Origin: Distichodus sexfasciatus
Lineage: Eukaryota > Chordata > Actinopteri > Characiformes > Distichodontidae
DNA: 64,000 nucleotides
Assembly (NCBI GenBank): GCA_032718565.1
Contig: JAVGVS010000094.1
Location: forward strand, 1,305,187 to 1,369,186
Direction: 5' to 3'
The notes below the pieces were generated by a model. The model was not told the DNA's origin. It saw only the letters and a list, made by a program, of their open reading frames with translations, and did no database searches. Positions 24,871 to 36,100 of this stretch are shown in pieces. The first letter of the stretch is position 1. The number at the start of each line of letters is the position of its first letter. The position numbers and the translations under genes were made by a program.

Positions 24871-25055
24871 TTTATTCAGCCTGTTTCCCAACACCATACC
24901 CCCAGTATAATGAGCCCCAGTCCTTCTACACAACACACAGGCATGAATCTGGGACTCTGAAGTTGTGTTGCCTTCCAAGGGACTGTCAGGGCCAGCGATG
25001 GGGAGAGCAAATCCCAAAACGCGAGCTTAAAGCCCAGCGCTCCAGCTAGTATGTA
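24871..25055 (+). other. Probable kank1 3' UTR, start
   Basis: Unique-looking sequence just after the kank1 stop codon, without an open frame. The poly(A) site was not located; transposon insertions begin at 25056. Confidence 0.4.
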
Positions 25056-25240
25056 CCACTGAGAGTCCAAAAAAAAAAAAAAAGACTGTATTTTGACATT
25101 TTCATGTCATTGATACTTTGTTCCAAACCATTTTTAACCATTTTCGGGTAAAAAACTAAGCACTTTGTTGCAGTTCTAATGCTGAATGCAACAGTTAGGT
25201 TGTCCACAAGTACAGAGGTCCATTTTTTTGACTCTCAGTG
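25056..25240. mobile_element. Tc1/mariner-type MITE (CACTGAGAGTC ends)
   Basis: Left end CACTGAGAGTCCAAAAAAA and right end TTTTTTTGACTCTCAGTG are inverted copies, flanked by TA on both sides (25054-25055, 25241-25242), as expected for TA-targeting elements. 185 bp, no coding content. It lies in the probable kank1 3' UTR. Confidence 0.75.
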
Positions 25241-25309
25241 TACATAACGGAACAGTATTAATGTACAGACTACAGTCCATCTCTTACCGTGTCTAGGTTG
25301 TGTTGGTAC

Positions 25310-25560
25310 TCCACACTGCCTTCATCGGTGATCAGTTTTTGACCACAAAAAGCTTCCTGTGTGGACATCTCAACCTAGCAATGATATTGATGTGTATCAA
25401 CAGTTCAGCAACACTGCTGCGCTTTATACTTTTGTAAGAGCACAACACACACCACCATGCCACTGTCACTGCTGTGTTGAAAAGGAGCCAAAACCTAAAT
25501 AATTGCCAGCTCACCTGGACTCCTGTACCAACGTAGTTTTCATTAGTGGAGTATAAAGTG
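25310..25560. repeat. Dispersed repeat fragment
   Basis: 'TCAGCAACACTGCTG...GAGCACAACACACACCACCATGCCACTGTCACTGCTGTG' resembles a repeat that I recall as common in otophysan fish genomes. No second copy occurs in this window, so the call rests on memory. Confidence 0.3.
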
Positions 25561-25609
25561 GGCCCTGTTTTAAATGATTTTCATTAAATTACAGTTTAGC
25601 TTTCTATAG

Positions 25610-27136
25610 CAGGGGTAGGCAACTCCGGTCCTGGAGCTTTTCCGTCCTGGTGGTTATCTACCTGAGACCAGGTGTGAATGTTCTGAATCCAGTTGGATGG
25701 AAGACCTCCAGGACACTGGCCTCCAGGACCCTCATTTATCAATCGTTTGTAGAAACTGTCCTAAATTCCATCCTACGAATGAAATTTAGAATACAAAAAA
25801 ATCCAGATTTACCAAACGTGTGGAGGCCAGTCGTACGCATGTTTGTAAGTAACAACTGTTGATAAATCCCACATGTTCTTAATCAGCTGCTCGTGCCCGT
25901 TCATAGTCATCTGCATTCAGAAACGCCCTCAACTGACCATATTTGGTAACACCACATCCTTTGAAAACCATGCAGAAAATCCTTGTTTTTTTTCCCCCCC
26001 GAAAATAATGGGCAAGAGATTGAAAAAAGAAACTTCAGCAAAACTGAGAGCGAGGTCCTCGTTGCCGAGGTCGAAATGAACCGAAAATTGCAGTTTGGTT
26101 TCTGTCAGCTCCGGGGTAACCAATCAAAAAAAGAATAGTGCCTGGCAGAAAGTGACAGAGGCAGTAAATGCGGTTGGGTCAGAGGGGAGGTCCCTGTGAG
26201 GAAAACAATAAAAAGGTTTGATATCAAACTGAATACGAGAAAACGTGTCTCGGCACACAGATGGGACAGGTGTGGATTATTGAGACTTTCAATATTGCAG
26301 TTTCCCTGTTCTACCACTAGATTCTGTGCGTACACATGGTCAGAGCTGTTCTTATATGTGACCCTCCACGGCAAAACCAGTCGCTTGTCGCAAATTTTCA
26401 AAATTGAGTTATTGCGTTTTCATGAAAGGCCATAAATCAACCTTCAAAACGATACCTATATGGAATGAATCGGACGACATATGACTGAGATATCAACATT
26501 CAAAGGAGTCGGGTTTCTCCTGTCACGGCAAGTGAGAAACGGAGAAATCTGCCTTTGAAGTTGACTATCGCCGTAGCACTCACAGACGCTTGGTGCGGTC
26601 GCGGCTACGTTTGCATTTACGGTAGCCTACGCTGCATTCACAGCCACACGGATAGCCTACCTGTGTTAGGTTAACTGAACTCGGGAGACGAAGATGGATT
26701 CCGGAGAAATATCTTCACGCTAGTCAACCAGTGGATTTACCGTAAATATTGAAGTAGAGCGGTCAAAACACAAACTTTTAACATTCTGCTGGAATTGAAT
26801 TCCTCACCTCAAGAAAGTCACATTTTTAGGATGGAAAGGGTAGGTTTTTCAGCCAAATTTATTCACAACAGTACAGTACAGACCTTCCACTGTTTCAAAA
26901 CTTCAAAAACCTCAAAATTTTACCCCACGCAACATAAACGGTCGTTTTTCTCGGAAACCTCCGTTGCGACAAGCGACTGGTTTTGCCGTGGAGGGTCACA
27001 AATTTAAGAACGTTTCTAAGTGTAAGTACAAGATGGTAAATTCCACACTTGAAAGTGAAAATGTTCTCACGCAAAAAAATCCGTGCGTAAGGACGGTTGA
27101 TAAATGAGGGCCCAGGACTGGAGTTGGCTACCCCTG
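25610..27136. mobile_element. hAT-type composite element with nested MITE
   Basis: Left end CAGGGGTAGGCAACTCCGGTCCTGGAG and right end CCAGGACTGGAGTTGGCTACCCCTG are inverted copies. Flanks TTCTATAG (25602-25609) and TTCTATAT (27137-27144) match at 7 of 8 bases, consistent with a hAT target duplication. A second inverted pair inside ('CCCTCATTTATCAA' near 25730 and 'TTGATAAATGAGGG' near 27100) suggests a further element between the outer ends and the MITE at 26357-27000. Confidence 0.75.
26357..27000. mobile_element. 644-bp MITE with ~34-bp terminal inverted repeats, copy 1
   Basis: Left end TGTGACCCTCCACGGCAAAACCAGTCGCTTGTCG; the right end is its exact complement over the same stretch. A second copy lacking the left end is at 50258-50864 and is nearly identical by eye. 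No transposase is encoded. Confidence 0.85.
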
Positions 27137-27639
27137 TTCTATATCTAGCCAGCTTTCTTTATATCTATGTACATTTTTACTCCTGTAGTTAAGACTTAAT
27201 TATTAGTATTGAGTTAAGACTTAACACTAATAATGCTTCCAGACAACACAACTATATGGCAACTGTTATTTTTAGCAGCTCTCTCAGGTACCAGTATTAG
27301 AGCTATGCAGGAACTATTTTTTTTCCCCAGAAATTAAAACACTCCCAGTGCAGAAAGATTTGTAACTACCAGATAAATTATGGTACGGTTAAAAAGTTGA
27401 TTTGAACCAAATTGCATGTGAAAATGATTTTATGGAAAAATTTACCTGAAATGTGTTGCACCGTATCATCATCTTCTTCTTCTTTTGCCGTTGTCACAGC
27501 GGAACAACAGGCTCATTGTCTGCATTTGGAACTGGTTTTTACGACAGCTGCCCTTCCTGATATATACTGTAAATGTGTATTTTCTCCTGCAGCATGGTGT
27601 ATGTGCAATATGACAAGTGCCTCTCTTACTGGATTATTA

Positions 27640-27655
27640 TTATTATTATTATTAT
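27640..27655. repeat. (ATT)n tract
   Basis: About five TTA units. An AATAAA at 27670-27675 lies just beyond it and could be a distal poly(A) signal, but nothing links it to kank1. Confidence 0.7.
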
Positions 27656-27875
27656 GGTGACACATTATCAATAAAGATAATACAATCTCATGCATAGTTT
27701 TTTAAAAAGACAAAGTGTCCGAAAAATGGTCTTAACTCACCGCCGTCGTTTTGGTGTGTGAGATGTGTGTCCGCAAGAGTAGGTGGCCATCTAGTGGTGG
27801 AAAGATGAGTGAAACGTTCACTGATGAAATTATTCACATTGGCTCTCAGGAATCTGAAGGACCTGATGGAACAGT

Positions 27876-28174
27876 AAGGCCTCGTCCACACGGGCGTTCG
27901 AAATGAACGGCCCGCGCGTTTTTGCTGCCTTTTGTAGCTGCGTTCGATTGGCGTTTCACTGGCGTTTGCAATAGCGTCGTTGTCCTCGCCTTCGTCTGGA
28001 TTTTGACGCCAAGAACACGTTGCGTGCAGCATTTATTTGACGCCACCTGAACGCGCAGCCGGCCTAACGCCGGTGCTGAACGCCCGTGTGGACGCTTCGA
28101 TTTGCTCCAGTGAGCAGAAAAACGGTCGGCGTTCAGTCGGCCAGAAAAAGACGTCCGTGTGAACGACGTGGCCT
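27876..28174. mobile_element. CpG-rich MITE (AAGGCC(T/A)CGTCCACACGG type ends)
   Basis: Left AAGGCCTCGTCCACACGGGCG and right CCGTGTGAACGACGTGGCCTA are imperfect inverted copies; subterminal 'CGCCCGTGTGGACGC' repeats the motif. CpG-rich against AT-rich surroundings, which could be mistaken for a CpG island. Confidence 0.6.
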
Positions 28175-28202
28175 AAATACAGCACGTCGATTAGTTATTA
28201 TC

Positions 28203-28875
28203 AGAGGTGGACAGTAACTAAGTACATTTACTTGAGTACTGTACTTAAGTAGAGATTTTGAGTATCTGTACTTTACTTGAGTGGTATTTTTCTTGGAAAC
28301 TTCTTGGAAACTCTCTTCTTTGGAGACTTTCACTTCACTACATTTGAAAGACAAAATACCATACTTTTTATGTTATTCCCCCTTTTCTAAAACGTGATTG
28401 GTTGTTTGGCAGCTGACAGTCTATCAGTAATCAACTGCAGGGTTACCAAAAAACAGAACAGAAAGAAAACAAGACAGAAAACAGCAGAATTGTCTGAACT
28501 TGGTTTTATAGTTCCAGTCACGCCTGTAGACTGGAACTATAAAACCAAGTTCAGACAATTCTGCTGTTTTCTGTCTTGATTAAACCGTTGTTGCTGTTGG
28601 AAAGTCATGAATCTAGAGGTGTAGAGCTGGGTTTTAAGCAGGTTGGAATGTTCATTTGATGTTCTGAGCTGCATTTACAGCTATTGCACTGTCCCCCTGA
28701 TTAAGTTGGGGTTGTGCTTCATTCTCTAACATTCCACCAGTTCCTTATTCTACAGCTTCTACAAGCTAGTAAGCGGCATTAGGTATTGTAAGTGTTGTGG
28801 CAATAATGCAACAATGTGGTGAAAGATGTACTTTTAATACTTAAGTATTTTTTAAAAACAAGTACTTCACTGCTG
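28203..28875. mobile_element. 'AGAGGTGGACAGTAACTAAGTAC' fish repeat
   Basis: Left part AGAGGTGGACAGTAAC, ACTTGAGTACTGTACTTAAGTA; right part 'GTACTTTTAATACTTAAGTATTTTTTAAAAACAAGTACTT'. The opening sequence is a widespread teleost interspersed repeat (family recalled, not searched). The perfect palindrome at 28470-28578 lies inside it. Right boundary uncertain. Confidence 0.5.
28470..28578. repeat. Perfect 50-bp inverted repeat with 9-nt spacer
   Basis: The left arm 28470-28519 begins CAAGACAGAAAACAGCAG; the right arm 28529-28578 is its exact complement over all 50 bases; the spacer is ACGCCTGTA. The match stops abruptly at both outer edges. If transcribed it would form a 50-bp perfect stem. 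Confidence 0.97.
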
Positions 28876-28946
28876 AGCAAACAATCGAAAATTAATCTCA
28901 ACTGACATTTATAACCTCTAATCTCCAAAATCTTGGCCATGTAGAC

Positions 28947-29309
28947 TCATTCATTCGTTCATTCATTATCCGAACCGCTTGATCCCATCTGGGGTCGCGG
29001 AGGGACTGGAGCCTATCTGTGGAACTTTCGGGCACGAGGCGGGGACCAACCCTGGGCAGGCGCCAACACACTGCAGGGTGCGCGCACACAGTCACACCTT
29101 ATGGGGCCAATTTAGAGTTGCCAATTAACCTATAGTGCATGCCTTTGGACTGTGGGAGGAAACCGGAGCGCCCGGAGGAAACCCACGCGAACACGGAGTG
29201 AGCATGCCAACTCCACACAGAGAGACGCTACGGCCGTCCCCGGGGTTCGAACCCAGGACCTTCTCGCTGCGAGGCGGCAGCGCTAACCACTGCGCCACCG
29301 TGCCGCCCG
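28947..29309 (-). mobile_element. tRNA-derived SINE, family A, near full length
   Basis: Read on the minus strand it begins GGGCGGCACGGTGGCGCAGT with A-box-like TGGCGCAGTGGTTAGCGC and B box GGGTTCGAACCCC. A body with 'GGGTTTCCTCC' and 'CCACAGTCC' wording follows, and it ends in GAATGAATGAACGAATGAATG. This is the common fish tRNA-SINE layout with a LINE-derived tail. Partial copies are at 46036-46146, 60072-60114 and 60285-60449. Confidence 0.85.
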
Positions 29310-29618
29310 CCGTGTACATAGATTATGATGATTATTTCTTTTCATTCTAATTCTGTTAATACATTTTGTCACATCGCTCCGCCCGGTCCAGTCTGCAAAT
29401 ATGTTGGTGTGGGTTTCCCCTCAGTTACTTTAAAATCACGCAGAAGGCAGTCTTTCATTAGAATAAATATTCTAGCTTTAAAAGTAGAGCACCTTTACAG
29501 TACAAAGCTTGCTAGTCAACTATAAGTGTTTATTAATCACAATCGAGCTAAAACGCTCAATTAATCATGATACTGATTTGAGGTCATGTCGAACAGCCCT
29601 AGCGCAAGGGCAGCAAGA

Positions 29619-29638
29619 GTGTGTGTGTGTGTGTGTGT
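29619..29638. repeat. (GT)n microsatellite
   Basis: About ten GT units. A second short CA run is at 29894-29912. The stretch 29310-30640 is otherwise without recognised genes or families. Confidence 0.9.
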
Positions 29639-30647
29639 TCACGCACATGTGTCTTCGCCTGCTTTCTTTTTAAATTCTCTGCATGTGTATTTTCAGCCTG
29701 GACGTCTCTGCGCGGGGCTCTTTGTGTGTGTGTGCGTGTAGTGATGGAATGCTATAGCATTACGGCTCTGCAGCCAGTAAAACGTGGTGTTGCCATGGCA
29801 ACCGGCCGAGATGTTTTTACAGAAATGCCCGAGTCAATCAGGCTGGAAAGTATGAATATGAATTATATCATGATGACAGCATGTAACCACAGCGCACACA
29901 CACACACACACATGGTTAGACCTTCTGTGGTCAAGGGTTATTTTTTTCCACCAACCAGGGCTTAAATAAAGATTCTTGGTTCATGACTACATTAATATTT
30001 CATCAGCGATACACTCTTCTGTCCTTGGTCCCCCACTACAACTGTTGCCATGGTAAAGATTGCAACGAAAGCTACCTCGCCCAAACGTGAACGTGGCGAA
30101 TTCTTTTTTTTTTTTTTAATACCAGCGGCGCTGCGGAAACTGGGGCTGAGGATGAGGAAGGGGAGGAGGGGTGTGATAACAACCGTTAATCCTCCTAAAA
30201 GCAAGCAGTGAACAGCGTCTTCTCAAACAAAACGATCTTAAAGGTGATTGAAGGATGCAAAGACGACGACAAGACTTTTGAGTCGTTTAAAGGTCGGATC
30301 GGCACAATGACGTCATCCTTACGGACGGTGGGACGCTCGGTCTGATGCGTCGATGCGGAACGTTCCAGATGCCGTAACTAGAGCGGGTGTGATCTCATAC
30401 CCTCTTGTTACATAACTGAGTCTGAGAGTGTTGGATTTTTGGGGGGGAGGCTGCACATCGCATCTCCGACTGCCCTCACTGTTTACAAACAACATCCAAA
30501 TCTGCCAAAGGTCACGACCTGATTTTCTGAAGTGGCATTGGACAGTGGACCGGACAGAGGAAAGGACAGTTAAAATGTGTACTGTCTCCTTGAAATGTGC
30601 TTATCACAACACGGGCCTAATCGACAACCAAAATACATCATAGTCGC

Positions 30648-30870
30648 ATCTTGGGGCAGTTGGTTGGCGTAACATTCGCCCTGTGAACTGAAGGTCGCCG
30701 ATTCCGGCCTGGTAAAGTCACCACTGAGGTTCTCATGAGCAAGGTGCCATCTCCAAGCACTGCCCACTGGTCCGTCACGGATAGGTCAAATGCAGAGGTG
30801 ACATTTCGTTGTGGTGCACGGTTCGCTGCGCTGTGGTGTGTTCACAATCAACAATCACTCACTCTCACTT
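30648..30870 (+). mobile_element. tRNA-derived SINE, family B, plus orientation
   Basis: Begins GGGGCAGTTGGTTGGCGTAA with a B-box-like GGTCGCCGATTCC. Then follows the family body 'CACTGAGGTTCTCATGAGCAAGGTGCC', 'CCAAGCACTGCCCACTG', 'GGTCAAATGCAGAGGTGACATTT' and the tail 'GTGGTGTGTTCACAATCAACAATCACTCACTCTCACTT'. Other copies: 5700-5895, 12757-12905, 45408-45560, 49482-49660, 60675-61015. Confidence 0.75.
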
Positions 30871-31019
30871 GCTGACCTCTGAAAAGATACATGGTGACAC
30901 AGCTTGGAGACCCGAAGCAGTTTTTACTGTCCGGTTTTTCAGTCTACGCAGTGCCTGTGTAGGAGAGCAACTACTTTAGCTTTTTGCTGCAGTAAGATGT
31001 GTTGGCGGCTCCGACAGGG

Positions 31020-31440
31020 TGCGCTGTTCTGTGGTTTGTGTGGACTCCAAAGCTCCGGTACAGCAATGGGGGAACACTGTAGCATAAAATCATGGTTTTT
31101 CAGGAAGAAAGGTGACATCCTGTCTCTCCAAGATCATAAAAGATCCTCTGATGTAAAGAAGTACACTTTAAAAAATAACGATTCCTAGGAATTGAGCCAT
31201 AGATGCATTTGTAGTCCTATACACTATCATTTACATGATTGAAGAATCTATCTGAACCACGCAAAGAATGATCTTTTTTTTCCCGTCCCAACAAACTCGA
31301 TGCCAATTGATGTGATTGTCCTGTGGTCAGTGTGGATTCCAAAGCCCCAGTTCAACGAAGAGGACACTGCACTGTAAATTGGCGCCGTTGCTCAAGTGAG
31401 ACGTAAAAGTGAGGTCTTGACTCTTTCATAAAACATCTCC
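31020..31440. repeat. Two diverged internal repeats in intergenic DNA
   Basis: 'GTGGTTTGTGTGGACTCCAAAGCTCCGGT' (from about 31031) and 'GTGGTCAGTGTGGATTCCAAAGCCCCAGTT' (from about 31323) are recognisable copies about 290 bp apart, each followed by an 'ACACTG' segment. Function and family unknown. Confidence 0.5.
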
Positions 31441-32053
31441 GGGGCGTCTTTCTAAAAGAGAAGGGAAGGAACTTCAATGCTAAAAATCACCCACCGTGAC
31501 CGTTTCAAATCAGGCCTCATTTAAACAATATTGCTGAATGAAGCCCATTGACCCCATGAAGAGCTTCGATGGTCTAGAAATGAAACATTCACTATACACT
31601 GATATAAAGACACACTTGGGACCAGACGATGATGACCCATTGACCAAACACTTGACAAACCACAGTCCCATTACAATAACTTTTCCACAGTTCATGAGGG
31701 AAAGCAAATGAGAGAAGCCATCTGGACGATGGGAAGTGCGTAGAGGATATGGACCTACCTATGGCTTAACCAGAGAAGAGGGTGGGAGAGAGAGCAGAGG
31801 GGTTTACTGCTAAAACTATTGTTCTAGACACGAAAAGGAGGAATTACAGCTCAAGAAAATGAGCGGAAAGAAAAAACTGGCATAAAGCACATTGGCGCCC
31901 GAGTTGTGGTCGGCAAGCGCCAAAAATAGCACCCTTCTACTTTAACAGTCCACTGCTGAAAAAGAAAACGGGAGCCAGAACAAGAGAGAGAGGGAGAGGG
32001 GGGATGAAAAAAAAAGAAAGAAATCAGATTGCGACAGTCGATATTAAAACATG

Positions 32054-32057
<4 letters not shown>

Positions 32058-32084
<27 letters not shown>

Positions 32085-32254
32085 TGTGAGAGAGTGTGAG
32101 AGTGAGGGAGAAGCGGAGAAGGAACCAAGCTCCGGGCCTTTCCACAGGGACAATCTGAGAGAAAGGCAGTTCACGGCAATTCTGCTCTCTTTCTCTCTCT
32201 CTCTCCCCTTCTCCCTCTCCCCCCCTTCTCTCTCTCTCTCTCTCCCTCTCTCGT

Positions 32255-32286
<32 letters not shown>
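32058..32286. repeat. GA and CT microsatellites flanking a short GC-rich segment
   Basis: (GA)n at 32058-32084, then CT-rich repeats at 32186-32286. The GA/CT pair is inverted and lies just upstream of the proposed smarca2-like first exon. GAGA/CT tracts are common at promoters, but no binding can be shown. Confidence 0.9.
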
Positions 32287-32291
<5 letters not shown>

Positions 32292-32372
32292 ACCAACGCC
32301 AATTGATTTGTGTATGAAAAGCTGGGCGCTTTTTCGCCCCCTCTCCGCCGCTGCGTTCTGAGTGATCAGCTG

Positions 32373-32456
32373 ATGAAGAGACTGACTGCGCGCTGCAATG
32401 CTGGCTTGCTAATTCTCTCGCCTCCAGACAAGCGGCAGCCTGGAGACCACGGTCAG
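32373..32456 (+). CDS. Proposed first coding exon of the smarca2-like gene
   Basis: An ATG followed by 28 codons (MKRLTARCNAGLLILSPPDK, then RQPGDHGQ) to a consensus donor CAG|GTAAAG. It ends in phase 0, which matches the phase-0 acceptor at 35692. A stop lies in frame upstream at 32304-32306, so this is the first ATG in frame. The Kozak context is weak (C at -3). The alternative start is the Met codon at 35725-35727 in exon 2. No similarity recognised. Confidence 0.55.
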
Positions 32457-33147
32457 GTAAAGAGAGAGAAAAAAATAAATATTCCTTCCTCTTCTTCTCT
32501 CCTTCTCGCCCTTGCGCTCTCTCTTCTTCTCTCGCGCGCTCGCTCGCTCGTTTGCTGATCCTGTGCAAAGGGAGCATGCGATCATGCCAGGCTCCGACAC
32601 GCGGTCACACAAATGGAGAAAGGGGGGGAGGAGAGGGAGACCGAGCGAGAGAGAGAGAGAGAGAGGGAGGAGAGAGAGAGAGACTGAGTGTGTGTGTGTA
32701 GGTGTGAGCTGTGTCTGATGAGTGGGGAACATTGCCCAGACGACTGGAGGATACTGACACTTTTTTTTCTAGAGGTTACAAGGACAGAACGGCGCAAGCA
32801 TGCAGGCAGGGAGACACACACACACGCACACAAACACACACACACAGTCTGGGTGTCTGGCAGCTTTCTTCTTGTCTAATACAGTTTTGCGGACATGAAG
32901 AACTCTGTCTTTGATATGCGTGCATGCAACATTTTGCATCTAGTCTTCGTTCAAAAAAGTCTCTGTATTTTACATGTCTGCAGTTCAGGAGCATGTGTGC
33001 ATGTGTGTGTGTGTGTGTGTGTGAATGCATGCCTGCATTCCCCCATAATGATTCTGATTATTAGGCCTTCTCACACGTCCCCTAGGGAGAGTGAATGAAT
33101 GTGATGAATGTGTTCCGTGTGTGTCTTTGTGGTTGTTCTTTCATATA

Positions 33148-33183
<36 letters not shown>

Positions 33184-36100
33184 CTGTGATTCAGACGTCA
33201 ATAGCTGGCACTGCCTGCCTAGCGCCTTATTCAGAATTCATATTTTCTTCCCCCTCGTGCTTGCCTCTGCCAAAAGAGGAGACGCTGCAGCTTGCATATC
33301 ACTGCACTTTAATTGCCTTTGTGTAAAACACAGTCTCGGCAGCGATCGCGTGCTCGCTAACACACACACTCACACACACACACCCTCACACACCCTTGCA
33401 GACCCTCCCACCCCCCACCCCTCCACCGCTGCTTTCTCAAGTAGATGCATAATCCAAAAAGGGAAACACAAGGAAAGATGAGAGCTCAGGGGAAGAGAGA
33501 GAGAGAGCCTCCTTTGGTGTTTACCTGGGCACGGCGGATAATCTGCATGCGGGTGGATGAGGAATCGCTGGATGAATATTATCACCGCTTTTAAGGAAAG
33601 TGAATCCGCCACGGCACTGTTCTAATGTGTGCTTTCCGTACTGGATAGAAAACACTTGGCTCAGCAAAGATGTAGTTAATTACAAGCTTACAGTGTTCTA
33701 TAAAGATTTTACTGGTGGTCAAAGCAGCGGTGCTCAGTACTTGAGTTGTTGGACCGCTTCACTGTCCTTCTTGTATTATTTGGAGTAATTTATACTGGAA
33801 CTGAGTGTGATTATTACCAGTACTTTTGAATCTCTAAACAATTCTACTTCAAGTAATTTACTTTTTCTCCACTGCATCTCTACAATGTGAGACCTAAAAG
33901 AGGAGCTCTGTACTTTTGTCCGTAACGTAAGCAAATGTTGATTTTCCAGATTCGTTTACTGTTGTGTTCAGAAATAAAATTCCTGACCATTTTGCCCAGG
34001 AGTGACCAACAAAGACCTCCACCTTTGTGGTCAGCAAACTCAAGTTTATTAAAAATGAAGTGACAGTGAAGTTAGTAAGGGCTACTACAGCAGTTTAATG
34101 CCACTGGCTGAGTGGAGTGTAAGCCAAACTAAGACTGATCTTCACTGATCCACGTTCATAAGCTTCATAAGTACATGTGGTCAAGCTGAAACTTTTAAAA
34201 GGCTTTTAGAATGTGTTGCTACTCCTTGGCCTTCCTGCCACAAGCCAAAGAACATAAGCCAAATGAAGATTTACAGCTGATTTGTGGGTTTGATACTGAT
34301 CAAGCTGTGATCTAGTTTTACCCCTTGCAGACTGAGGAAGGTTTTTGAGAGCCCATTTTTCATTTTACAGAAAGACACTTCTGCAAGCCTTGTGTGGTTT
34401 CAGCACAACTCTTATATGTGATGTTCACTGTCTTTGTTTAGTTACTCTTGGAAGAATCCCTTTTCTTATTAATGGACGCTCATTTTGTTCCAGTTACTCA
34501 GACTGCTGAAGCTGGACATTTTTTGAACAAGCACTCAGGCTCCTTTATAGTGTGTAGAAAATTAATACTGTACCGTTCTTTTATTCAGCTTTCAATTTAG
34601 TCCGGTTGTGACCAAGTCCACCATATGTAAAATCTTACAAGAGAGCCTTGTTTTATCAAAATCTCTGCTTGCAAGATAGCTGTGTAATGTGACAACTATA
34701 GAAGAGTTTTAAGTGAGGTACAATGTAATGACAGAGGGAGTTAAACGGATAAACAGTACATTGAGAGATAACAAAGGTCAGGAAAACCTTTGCACTTTTG
34801 GCCATTACTTTGGCAAACATTGACCAATTCTTACAATTATTTCACTACGGCATTCAGGATTAAATTGCATCAACAAAGTAATTATTACTTTGCTTACTAT
34901 GTGTTAAACATGGAGCTGTGATACCTTGCAAAACCAAAATAATGTCTGGAGAAAGCTTCATTAATGGTGCAATCGACTGGATTGGCTTTGGCAACTTTGT
35001 ACCTGTGGGCAAAACTGTAATTGCAAAAACAGATAATTGTTGAATTTAGTCATTAATTGAAATTTTATTGATCACTGTTAAAGGAGCTATATGTAAGAAA
35101 TTTATGGCAAGTAATCATAAAATGAACCTAATATGTCACCACATTAAGATTAAGATTAAGGAATTATATTAATTTGAAATATTGATCTCACTGACAAGAG
35201 TACAGGCAGAATATTCACATTTTAAAATTTATGTTACAGCATGCAAATCGTGTTTGTTTTGGTTTCGTGTTTTGGCCTGTCGTGTCACCCACTGCTATCT
35301 CCCAGTCACGAAGTATTCACTAAATATTCAAGTTGTGAGAAAGAAAAAATATATTATTATATAAATAAATATTATATTATACCAATAAATATATCATCAT
35401 AAATATTCGCTTTAGTAAATGTTTAAAGATATTTCACTGCTGCACACAGAATTAAATTTGCAACAACATTATGAGCAATGGTACAGAGATTCCTTTTTTG
35501 TATCTCAGCGCAAATACTTTACAACTCCCTTTTCAACTAACAATCCAAAATGAGACAGAAGACATCAGCAGATATTTACTCTAGAATTACTGTGAATTCA
35601 AGCTTTTCATCCCAACCATCAGACATCCACTAGACATATCACGAGTCCCTTCGGGTTTACAGTTGGTTTCTAAAATTTTGTTCCCCTGCAGTTGCAGGCC
35701 GTCCATAACGGAGTGTCTGAGGATATGGAGGAGGAAAGTAGTTTAAAGAAGCGTAAAAGTGACCAGCAGGGTAACCAGGCTCCAGAGCCGGGCCAGGAGA
35801 CCACGGAGAAGGTGAAGAAGCGTCGGGGGCGACCCCCGGCCGAGAAACTACCGCCAAACCCCCCCAAACTCACCAAGCAGATGAACACCCTCGTTGACAT
35901 GGTCATCAACTACAAAGACACGTACGTTTCTAAAGGGTTGACTTTCAGTTATGGTACACAGAAAAATTAGTGGAGGGTACGGAAGGATGCGAATGCTACT
36001 GTTGAATAACACACAAAGTTGCAGTGCGCCCTCAGGGTGACAAACCGTGCAACGGCAAGCCTCAAAACATGGTCAAATGTCATGTCTCCATTTTTCAGTT

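Noticed and set aside
27880..28170. CpG-rich block as a promoter island
   Set aside because: Bounded by inverted repeats AAGGCCTCGTCCACACGG / complement, so better explained as a MITE.
29125..29350. Overlapping 64- and 71-aa frames (e.g. GGTVAQWLALPPRSEKVLGSNP)
   Set aside because: Translation of SINE family A; the same peptide-like wording recurs at 60296-60550.
32310..32372. Extension of the smarca2-like leader upstream of the ATG at 32373
   Set aside because: The frame would begin at a GTG codon directly after an in-frame TGA region; no ATG is available before 32373.
31851..32577. Open frames of 110-177 aa on both strands around 32 kb
   Set aside because: Driven by GA/CT repeats (Arg-Glu and Ser-Leu runs). 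Only the 84-nt exon 32373-32456 has splice and phase support.
34920..35045. Short ATG frame starting MSGESFINGAIDWIGFGNF
   Set aside because: Only about 33 codons, intronic, no flanking splice sites in phase and no recognised similarity.
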